Shown here piece by piece: positions 1 to 12,000 of a DNA stretch of 64,000 bases (the first letter of the stretch is position 1; the number at the start of each line of letters is the position of its first letter). This DNA is from Plecoglossus altivelis. Lineage: Eukaryota; Chordata; Actinopteri; Osmeriformes; Plecoglossidae. A program made the translations under genes and the position numbers. Below the pieces are notes generated by a model, which was given only the letters and a program-made list of their open reading frames with translations, ran no database searches and had not been told where the DNA came from. The stretch lies in NCBI GenBank assembly GCA_036571765.1, contig BROE01000002.1:24091-88090 (forward strand), written 5' to 3'.

Positions 1-607
1 TGTGATGTGACATGTGTGGGTGGCTGGTGGCATTGTGTGGAGCGTTGTTTGTATGAGGTTGTGTGAGGGCCGGACTGATGTGTGATGGCACGCATCAGAC
101 ATGTGTTGGGCATGTTTTAGTGTGCCCTATCTTTTGGCAGGCTATTGTGCCTTCTCTGATGTGAGGTTGTGTGACATGTGTGTGTAGGCATGTGTGATGT
201 GTGTTATGAGGTGTTGTGAGGTGTCCTGCTGTTGTTGTGTGTGGTGCAATGTGTGATGTGCTGTATGAGGTGTGTAGAGTGTAGTGATGTGTGCTGTAGC
301 ATGTGTGATGATGTATATGAGGTGTGTGAGGTGTGTGACATGGTGTGTGGTATGCTGTGTGCATGTGTGACGTGAATGATTGTACGCCGTGGTGTATGAT
401 GGTTGTGTGAGGTGTGTGATGTGTGTGTGGCATGTGTGATGTGTGTATGAGGTGTGTGAGGTGTGTGATGTGTGTGTGTGGCATGTGTGGCATGTGTGAC
501 GTGTGTATGAGGTGTGTGAGGTGTGTGACATGTGTGAGGCCGGCGTGTGATCTGTGTGAGTTGTGAGGTGAGTGCCTTGTGCATACAGTGAGTGTATGTG
601 TACTGAC
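1..607. repeat. TG-rich simple repeat
   Basis: Imperfect GTGTGATGTGTGTGAGGTGT-type repeat filling the tmem8a intron to the left edge. No coding exon is seen; long minus-strand ORFs here are His/Thr repeats caused by (CA)n. Confidence 0.9.
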
Positions 608-1769
608 CCAGCTGGACAACATGGCCAGCGCTGCACACATCACAGGTCCCAACATGTTCCACAGACCTCTTCTATCCAGCTGCAGTGACATGGCTATCAG
701 CATCGAACCTAACATGAACACAGTCTAACACAGGCATGGTTATCACCCAACATGAACACAGTCTAACACAGGCATGGTTATCAGCTAACATGAACACAGT
801 CTAACACAGGCATGGTTATCACCTAACATGAACACAGTCTAACACAGGCATGGTTATCACCTAACATGAACACAGTCTAACACAGGCATGGTTATCAGCA
901 TCGCACCTAACATGAACACAGTCTAACACAGACATCAGCATCACACCTAACATGATCACAGTCTAACACAGACATGGTCATTACCTAACATATTTGAGTG
1001 TGTTTGTCTTACGTATTTGAGCGTGTCTGGAAGACGGGCCATGCAGAGGATGGTGACCCAGATGGAACACACAGAACCCAGAAAGTCACAGAACTGCAGT
1101 GCATCATAGTCCATGATGCACAGGACTGCAACACCAGGCTGATCGCACGCATGGTAGAACTGCACACACACACAACATGCACACAAACACACACACCATA
1201 CACACAAACACACACACCATACACACAAACACACACACCATACACACAAACACACCATACAAACACACACACCACACAAACACACACACCATACAAACAC
1301 ACACACCATACAAACACACACACCATACAAACACACACACCATACACACAAACACACACCATACAAACACACACACCATACAAACACACACACACCATAC
1401 AAACACACACCATACACACAAACACACAGTAAGACACAGTGGGTTATTTATTTTATAAATTGCCAATCAGTCAAAGTAATCTCAATTTTTTATATTTTTA
1501 ACTTGTGAAACATCTATACCAGTTCATTTGAGTTATTTTAATTATTATTAAACAGTAGCTAGCCTTGTGTGTGTGTGTGTGTATTACCGTGGAAAAGAAC
1601 ATTGTGAAGAGGTATACAGCAGCCTCGGTGAAGTAGCAGCGTTGCATAGCAACCACAATGGCAGGGATGAAGAGGAGGTTACTGAGCGTGAGCAGAAGAA
1701 CGGCCGTTACCTGGCGGCCATAGGACAGCGCTGACGAGCCATCAGTGCAGCCCCACCCACTCCATCCTG

Positions 1770-1800
<31 letters not shown>

Positions 1801-4800
1801 ACGCAAACACACGCACACACACACGCACACACACACACACACACACACGCACATGCGCACACACACACACACATGCACACACACACGAACAAGCCATGGA
1901 ACAGCCAAGTAACGTACAGGTATTGCTATGGTTAAGTAGTACAAATAACCAACACAAAAATAACTAGCTTAGTTGCCAGTTGTGGTGTGAATGAATGAAT
2001 GAATGCATGTATAAGTGTGTGAATTAATGCATGTATAAGTGTGTGAATGAATGCGTGTATAAGCGTGTGAATGAATGCATGGATAAGTGTGTGAATGAAT
2101 GAATGCATGTATAAGTATGTGAATGAATGCATGTATAAGTGTTTGAATGAATGCGTGTATAAGTGTGTGAATGAATGCATGTATAAGTGTGTGAATGAAT
2201 GTGTGTATAAGTGTGTGAATGAATGCATGTATAGGTGTGTGTGTAAATGCATGGATAAGTGTGTGAATGAATGCATGTATAGGTGTGTGTGTGAATGCGT
2301 GTATAAGTGTGTGAATGAATGCGTGTATAAGTGTGTGAATGCGTGTATAAGTGTGTGAATGAATGCGTGTATAAGTGTGTGAATGAATGCGTGTATAAGT
2401 GTGTGAATGCGTGTATAAGTGTGTGAATGAATGCATGTATAAGTGTGTGAATGAATGCATGTATAGGTGTGTGAATGAATGAATGCGTGTATAAGTGTGT
2501 GAATGAATGAATGAATGCGTGTATAAGTGTGTGAATGAATAAATGCATGTATAGGTGTGTGAATGCGTGTCCTACCAGCCTTGCAGGAACAGGCAGCGTA
2601 CAGGAAGCTGTTGGACCGTAGTAGGCGACACTCTCCCAGCATTCCACAGTCTTCCACACACGAACTTACATGCACTTCTGGTACCACGGCAACTACCTGC
2701 ACTCCACCACAATCAGTGCTGTAACAGAGCACATAAACAACCACATCTCATTAGTAACTTTATACTTCTGAATAATGTTCCACAAAGCTCCACTAGGTGG
2801 CAGCACCACACAGTGTGTACGTGTAAGGCTGCAGTGTGCGTGAGTGTGTCTATGTGTGGGTGTGTGTAAGGGTGCAGTGTGTGTAAGAGTGCATGTGTGT
2901 GTAAGGGTTTGTGTGTAAGGGTGTGTGTGTTACCTGTTGCAGGTGAGCAGCAGAGAGAGGAACCAGGTAGCAGACATGGGAAAGGGGATTCTAATGACCG
3001 CCTTCTGAGCAGTGAGATTCACCTTGAGGGCATGTCCCTCAAACAACCCTGGAACACAGCAAGGCAACACATCAGTGCACATTGTGGGGACAGTTACCTG
3101 TGTGGGGACAGTTACCTGTGTGGGGACAGTTACCTGTGTGACAGTGTGGGGACAGTTACCTGTGTGGGGACAGTTACCTGTGTGACAGTGTGAGGACAGT
3201 TACCTGTGTGGGGACAGTTACCTGTGTGACAGTGTGGGGACAGTTACCTGTGTGGGGACAGTTACCTGTGTGGGGACAGTTACCTGTGTGACAGTGTGGG
3301 GACAGTTACCTGTGTGACAGTGTGGGGACAGTTACCTGTGTGGCAATGTGAGGACAGTTACCTGTGTAGGGACAGTCACCTGTGTGACAGTGTGGGGACA
3401 GTTACCTGTGTGGGGACAGTTACCTGTGTGGAGACAGTTACCTGTGTGACAGTGTGGGGACAGTTACCTGTGTGGGGACACTGACCTGTGTGACAGTGTG
3501 GGAACAGTTACCTGTGTGGCAGTGTGGGGACAGTTACCTGTGTGGCAGTGTGAGGACAGTTACCTGTTTAGGGACAGTCACCTGTGTGACAGTGTGGGGA
3601 GAGTTACCTGTGTGGGGACAGTCACCTGTGTGACAGTGTGGGGACAGTTTCCTGTGTGGGGACAGTTACCTGTGTGGCAGTGTGGGGACAGTTTCCTGTG
3701 TGGGGACAGTTACCTGTGTGGCAGTGTGGGGACAGTTACCTGTGTGGGGACAGTTACCTGTGTGGCAGTGTAGGGACAGTTACCTGTGTGGGGACAGTTA
3801 CCTGTGTGGCAGTGTAGGGACAGTTACCTGTGTGACAGTGTAGGGACAGTTACTTACCTGTGTGGGGACAGTTACCTGTGTGACAGTGTAGGGACAGTTA
3901 CCTGTGTGACAGTGTCTTGGTCGGGGGCTCCAGGGGGAGAAGCAGGCCTCCACACTGACACCTGTTATGTTAGTCTGGAATACACACACACACTGCACTC
4001 AACATGTGTGTTGTGTGTGTATGTGTGAGTGAGTGTGCATGTGAGTGCATGTGAGTGTGTGTATGTGTGATTGTGTGTGAATATGTGTGTGAGAGTATGT
4101 GTGTGTGAGTATGTGTATGTGTGAGCGTGTGTATGTGTGAGTATGTGTGTGCAACTACGTGTGAGTATGTGTGAGTGTGTGTGTGTATGTGTGTGTGAGA
4201 GTGTTGTGTGTGTGTGCGTGTGTGTGAGAGAGAGTGTGTATGTGTGAGTGTGTTAGTATGTGTCTGTGAGCGTGTGAGTGTGTGTATGTTTGAGTATGTG
4301 TGTAAAAATATATGTGAGGATGTGTGAGTGTGTGTGAGTATATGTGTGTGTGTGAGTGTGTTTTTGTGTCTGTTTGTGTGAGTGTGTGTGTTTGTGTGAG
4401 TGTGTGTGTGAGTGTGTGTTTGTGTGTGTGTGTGCTTGTGTGTGTGTGAGTGAGTGAGTGAGTGTGTGTGTGTGAGTGCGTGTGTGTGTATGTATTTGTG
4501 TGTGTGTGTGAGTGTGTGTTTGTTTGTGTGTGAGTGAGTGTGTGTGTGAGAGTGTGTGTGTGTGAGAGTGTTTGTGTGTATTTCTGTGTGTGTGTGTCTT
4601 TGTGTGTGTGTGAGAGTGTGTGTGTGTATTTGTGTGTGTGTGTGTGTGTGTGTATTTGCGTGTGTGAGAGTGTGTGTGTATTTCTGTGTGTGTGTGTCTT
4701 TGTGTGTGTGTGAGAGTGTGTGTGTGTATTTGTGTGTGTGTGTGTGTGTATTTCTGTGTGTTTGTGTGTGTGTGAGAGTGTGCGTGTGTATTTGTGTGTG

Positions 4801-5956
4801 TGTGTGTGTGTGAGTGTGTGTGTGAGTGTATTTCTGTTTGTGTGTGTGTGTGTGAGAGTGTGTGTATTTCTGTGTGTTTGTGTGTGTGTGAGCAGTGTGT
4901 ATTTCCCTGTGTGTTGTGTTGAGAGAGTGTGTGTGTGTATTTCTCGTGTGTTTGTTTGTGTGGTTGTGTGTGTTGTGTATTTCCTGCTGTGTTGTGTGTG
5001 TTTTGAGTGTGGTGTGTTTGTGTGTGTTGGTGTGTTGAGAGTGTGTGTATTTCCTGGGTGTGTGTTTGATGTTGTGTGTGTGTGTGTATTTCTGTGTGTT
5101 TGTGGGTGTGAGAGTGTGGTGTGTTTGTGTGTGGGTTGTGTGTGTGAGAGGGTTGGTTTTTTTTGTTTGGGTGGTGTGTGTGTGTGGTGTTGTATTCTGT
5201 GTGTGTGTTGTGGTGGGTGTGTTGGGGTGTGTGTATGTGAGAGAGTGTTTATGGTGTGTGAGAGTGTTTGTGTGTGTGTGTGTGTGTTGTGTGTGTGGTG
5301 TGTGTGGTGTGTGTGGGTGTGAGATACTGCACGGTGTTTAAGGTTAGCTGCAGGTTGAGGATTCCTCCGCTGGTCTGTGCGTTTAGCGGGTAGCGGAGGA
5401 GGGTGGGGTGTGTATGAGTGACGTTGACAGCAGGGCCGTTAACAGGAGTGAATCGGAGAGATAAGACGTCAACCTCCTCTCTTAGCACTGGGACGTACCA
5501 CACACACCCTGACGACACGTTGACATGTGACAGTTTCCTGTGTGGGGACAGTTACACTCTCTTAGCACTGGGACGTACCACACACACCCTGACGACACGT
5601 TGACATGTGACAGTTACACTCTCTTAGCACTGGGACGTACCACACACACCCTGACGACACGTTGGAGAAATCCGTTTTGGAAACAGCAGACATGTTGCCT
5701 TGAAACGGTAAGCTGCTTCTACTACGGAGCCTGATGATGTCATCATCTCCCTTGAGGCCTTCGCTGCTCGGTTTACACACAACTTGACCACAACACACAC
5801 CACACCACAACATACACACAACACCACACCACCACCACATACAGCCACACACACACACACCACCACACACACACACACCACACCCGCGCACGCACCACAC
5901 ACACACACGACCACACACGCGCACGCACTCACACCACCACCAACACACACACAACA

Positions 5957-5997
<41 letters not shown>

Positions 5998-6027
5998 ACA
6001 CACGCGCGCACACACCACACCAACAAA

Positions 6028-6064
<37 letters not shown>

Positions 6065-9000
6065 CACACACACATGACACACACCACACTCACACCACAT
6101 GTGCACAACACACAGATTAGTCACACCACCACACCACACACACCACACCACACACCACATCACACACACACACCACACACCACACACACACATCACCAAC
6201 CACACAACACCATGTACACACCACACACAGATTAGTCACACACACACACACACACACAACACCCACACACACATCACACACCACACACCACACACACATG
6301 TAACACACACACACAACACACACAACAATAAAGTCAGCACACAAATAGAAGGAACACAAGTAGAATAGGTTTGTGCATGTGTGTGCTCACCTGTGCTGTT
6401 AGCCATGATGCTGAAGGTAGCAGTTCGGTTCTCAAGAACACTCTCCACAACAACTCTGACCCAGGCATTCCACGGGGGTGTGGTCAGGATGGCAGAGCAG
6501 CCAATGGCTGAGCAGTTCACACTCACAAGCCCCTCCCTTAAAGAGGAGGAGCCTAGCTTCAGTACTAGTGAACAAGCCTCTAGCCCCTTCCCCAATGTGC
6601 AGCCCGTCACTGACACCATGAGAGAGGAAACAAACTCCGGAAGGAAAACCCTGGAACACATGTTACACATATCAGACACACTAACCCTGGAACACATGTT
6701 ACACACATCAGACACACTAACCCTGGAACACATGTTACACACACACAAGTTACACACTTAACCCTGAGCAACGGGGAACACATGTTACACACTAACTCTG
6801 GAACACATGTTACACACATCAGACACACTAACCCTGGAACACATGTTACACACATCAGACACACTAACCCTGGAACACATGTTACACACTAACTCTGGAA
6901 CACATGTTACACACATCAGACACACTAACCCTGGAACACATGTTACACACATCAGACACACTAACCCTGGAACACATGTTACACACACAGACACACTCTC
7001 GCAAGCACATGTTACACGACATCAGGACAACACTAACCCTGGAACACATGTTACACATATCAGACACACTAACCCTGGAACACATGTTACACACATCAGA
7101 CACACTAACCCTGGAACACATGTTACACACATCAGACACACTAACTCTGGAACACATGTTACACACATCAGACACACTAACTCTGGAACACATGTTACAC
7201 ACATCAGACACACTAACCCTGGAACACATGTTACACATATCAGACACACTAACCCTGGAACACATGTTACACACATCAGACACACTAACCCTGGAACACA
7301 TGTTACACACTAACTCTGGAACACATGTTACACACATCAGACACACTAACCCTGGAACACATGTTACACACATCAGACACACACATCAGACACACTAACT
7401 CTGGAACACATGTTACACACTAACTCTGGAACACATGTTACACACATCAGACACACTAACTCTGGAACACATGTTACACACATCAGACACACTAACCCTG
7501 GAACACATGTTACACACATCAGACACACTAACCCTGGAACACATGTTACACACATCAGACACACTAACCCTGGAACACATGTTACACACATCAGACACAC
7601 TAACTCTGGAACACATGTTACACACTAACTCTGGAACACATGTTACACACATCAGACACACTAACTCTGGAACACATGTTACACACTAACTCTGGAACAC
7701 ATGTTACACACATCAGACACACTAACCCTGGAACACATGTTACACACATCAGACACACTAACTCTGGAACACATGTTACACACATCAGACACACTAACTC
7801 TGGAACACATGTTACACACATCAGACACACTAACTCTGGAACACATGTTACACACATCAGACACACTAACCCTGGAACACATGTTACACACATCAGACAC
7901 ACTAACTCTGGAACACATGTTACACACATCAGACACACCACTAACTCAGATAATGTGTCGGAACACAATTGGGGCCGCTAACCCACCGGTTTCTTACATA
8001 CATCCAACCAGCTCTACGTGCCCCTCCAATCCCCTCCTAGCAACATGCACAAATCGAAGTACAGTGTAAATATGCATGTGGGTGTAAATGTGTGCTTGTG
8101 TTTGTGTGTGTATGTCTGTTAATGTGTGTGACAGGTCAGTAAGTCTGTGTGCATCCTGACCACTCAAGCAATAATGAAGCTCCTGAGATCCAAAGAGGCA
8201 GCAGCTGCTGTGGATGTGAAGAGCTGGCCCCTGGTGCTCGACACAGGTACACACACACACACTTAGTGCTTGACACAGGTACACACGCACACATGGCTCT
8301 GGAAGGTATTACACACATAATAAACCACACACATACACACACAAACGGACAGACCCTAATAAAACATTACAATGGACACGCACACATACCCTCCTCGTCC
8401 TCAGACGACCTACCTAGGAAGAAGAGTCCCCAGATCTACAAGCCCCCCACTCCTGAGATGTTGGCCTACCTGGACTTCAGCGTGTCCACCACAGGCATCC
8501 TGGCAGGGGTCAAGGTGAGCCGTGCTGGACCTGGGAGCCAAGCCACGGTCCCATCCAGATAAAGACTAGGAGCTGAAGGCAGCTGTTACGTAGGCAGCCA
8601 GTCTGTCAGGGAGTGAGTCCTCTCTTCAGGCAGATGTTGTGAGGAAGCAGAGACAGCTGATGTTTGAAGAGAAACGGTGTACAAGGAATGCATGTTGCTG
8701 AGGTCAGCAGGTATAATTAGAGCACAGTCATCATCTCCCTTCTCCATCATCTATCAAAACATGAATAAGATCATTTTCATCACTTGCTTTGTAATTTGTT
8801 CATGGATTTCTAACCCCCCACCCCTACACACACAACCTTACACACACCCCTCTCCTCCACCAACACACACTAACACTCTTGTTCACCACGCACTCGCACC
8901 CCTCTTGGTCCCCAGATGTCCCATGCTGCTACCAGTGCCTTGTGTCGCTCCATCAAGCTGCAATGTGAACTCTATCCCTCACGGCAAATCGCCATCTGCC

Positions 9001-12000
9001 TGGACCCCTACTGTGGCCTGGGCTTCGTACTGTGGTGCCTCTCCAGGTACCAACACAAGCACCCCACTCTCAAGCTTAGAATGGAACCTGCAAGCTTATA
9101 AGTCTATACAACACAGGCAAACCATCTGCAACTCTCTAAACTGGACAAGAAGCTGTTCACATATGATGCTGGTTGGGTGTACTTAACACTATACACAAAA
9201 ATAACTTTAATCCAGTAAACTAAAGGTGGATACTGAAAGATTCAAATCAACTGATTGCCCTCTGACCCCTATCTGATACACCTGAGTATACTTGCCCTCT
9301 GTCTGCCCTATCCACCTGTTCGTTCTGGCTGTCTGTAGTGTAATACTTCGCCGGCCAACCAGTCCTCCATCCTGGTCTCCTCTCAGGAGGCTAGCGAGAC
9401 AGCAGACTTGTGTCGTTCTGCTGTCTGCCGTCAGCCAGTACAAGGTCCGCGTCACCTTCTGCTCCTACTCTGTCATGGAGATGTGCACCAAGGGGCTGGG
9501 CTCTCAGACAGAGGCTTTACGGGTCAGTCTCCCTACATCCCTACTGGTTTCTACTATATTTCTACCTTTCCAATTAATGTCAATGTATCTCTGTTGACTC
9601 TGTACTTGGCTCTGTTAATTTTAAACTGAGCAGTATGATCTCCACTAGTTTCAATTTATCTGTTTTCTTGTCTATGCTGGTTAGTCCCCTTACATCTATC
9701 TCTATACTTATCTGTACTTATTTCCACATCTTGCTAATCTTTATAGTTCTCCTAGTTTCTCTACAATTCTCTTTTCTCCTCATCCTGCACTTCTTATGTT
9801 TGCTACGTCTACGTCATACACAGCCAACAGCTATATTCCCTAGTCAGATATTAGATCCTCAATACACATCCTTTACCGATAATGTCTACACATAAAGTAA
9901 CTATCTATACAACCCCATAAAACCAGAATACTTCAACAATTGCAAATCTACAAATGAACCCACAAGTGCGTCTTATTCAATCTGCCTAATTAAAACATGA
10001 TCCAAATGCGTGTTAAACTTGGATGAAAAAGCAAAAAGTTGGGACAAGGCTATGTTTACCACTGTTTATTTACGGCTTCTTTTAACAACAGTCTGTATAT
10101 GTCTGGGTCCTGAGGAGATGAGAGTTGTGGGAGAGGAATGTTGTCCCTTTTGTGTCTGACACAGGATTATTGCTGCTCAATGGTCCTTGCTCTTTGTCAC
10201 AGTTTTAGTTTCATAATCTTCCAAAATTCTTTTACACGCCTATAAGGTATCAAATAGTCTGGGCGATATGTCAGGTCAACCAATGTCAGCATCACCGCAC
10301 ACATCCCTGATTCATCATTATTTACAACGACCATGCAGTGTGTCAACAGTCCATGCCTGGTGGTGTTTGACAATTGGTCTTCCTGAACAAAACACCTTAT
10401 GCTCTAAACCGGCCTATCCCCTTGAAAACAAACTGTGCCTAGCGATGACAAGTAACTATATTCGATGCATCCTGATTTATACCAACCGTCCTAAAAACCC
10501 GGTCTATATACCTTTCAGCAGGTGCCATTCCAGATGTGGAAGTTGCTCATTCTACAAGCACTCCATACCATCAAAATGCAGACTTTTGAACTGAGTGCTG
10601 ATAAGTAGCCGGATGGTCCCTCTCCTCCTTAGCCCTGAGGATGCAACTTCCTTGGTTTAAAAAATAATTTCTCATATCAATAACTTGTTTTCCAGTATTT
10701 TTGATCATTTGCATATGTCTTCCTCTTTGCGTGCTCCGTGAAAAAACCTTCACACTTTTAACCTTGCATTTGATTAGGATCGGCTTTACAAAACTATCTT
10801 CACGCTGGACAGATGAGTGTGGAGTGTTTTTGGGATACACATTGCCAACAATGGATTCCCCTATTCTACAGGAATCGAGTTTTTCATCATCAATACTCAT
10901 TGACTACCCAGTTGTGCGCAAGAACTAACATTCCTAAAGCTAGCGTTGTGAATTATCTTTGAGACACATACCATTTTCCAACCTTTATTATTGCCTGAAC
11001 CAGCGAGTGTAAACTTCTTGAATGTCCCCAACCCTTTATACGACAACGGTTAGTGAGTGAACGCTAATCCAAATTCCCAAGACACATAGAACCATATTCC
11101 TTCAATATCTAGAAAACGGCCGTCCCCTAATTTGAAAACAGACTGACAGTGTCCACTAACAGACAGACAGTGTCCACTAACAGACTGACTGTGTCCACTA
11201 ACAGACAGACAGTGTCCACTCACAGACTGACAGTGTCCACTAACAGACAGACAGTGTCCACTAACAGACTGACAGTGTCCACTAACAGACAGACAGTGTC
11301 CACTCACAGACAGACAGTGTCCACTCACAGACTGACAGTGTCCACTAACAGACTGACAGTGTCCACTAACAGACTGACTGTGTCCACTCACAGACTGACA
11401 GTGTCCACTCACAGACTGACTGTGTCCACTAACAGACTGACAGTGTCCACTAACAGACTGACTGTGTCCACAACAGTGGTACAGCAGTGATCCAAATCAT
11501 TTCCAATGAAGCCGGGCATTAACACTTGCATAGAGCACTGTGGGAAGGAGAGCGGAGCATGGTACTTATTTAAATGAGGAGCGTAAAGTACTGGCCATAT
11601 CGTTTTCTTGTTCCTGCAGTTTCTAATGATTGAATTCAGTCTTGTCACATGGCATGATTGTTCTGTACCACCGCTAGGTCGCTAGCCCAGCAGACACATG
11701 ACCCGTGACAAAACATGTCGACTGTAAACTTACACTAGTAAAATAATGGACAGAATGTGTAAAGTGGTATTTTGATGGATATTGTGAGTACACAACCCAT
11801 GCCCCCCACAAACCTTCTGCTCTATACGCCCGTCATCTCTGGGCAGGTGTGCGGCCAGGTACCAGGCACCAGGGGCAGGGTTGGACACATTAAAGGTGGT
11901 TGAGGTGTGTGTTGTTACTGGGAGGCTCATGGATAGTGCAGGGCTCCACACGGTGTTGTTGGGGAATGCAGAAGACAAGGGATCTATCACTGGAGGAGAA

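Noticed and set aside
1932..2744. 270-codon minus-strand ORF
   Set aside because: Only the first part (2718-2576) is a real tmem8a exon; the rest is the 24-bp repeat.
3083..3901. CRISPR-like or VNTR gene array
   Set aside because: No spacer diversity; period and sequence derive from a splice donor.
4556..5341. Cys/Val-rich plus-strand ORFs
   Set aside because: (TG)n read as Cys-Val; same for the CA/TG ORFs at 25210-25758, 26092-26741 and 58862-59546.
6607..7968. Repeated ORFs on both strands resembling a regular repeat protein or CRISPR-like array
   Set aside because: Units are head-to-tail copies without unique spacers, tied to a splice acceptor; the genome is a vertebrate.
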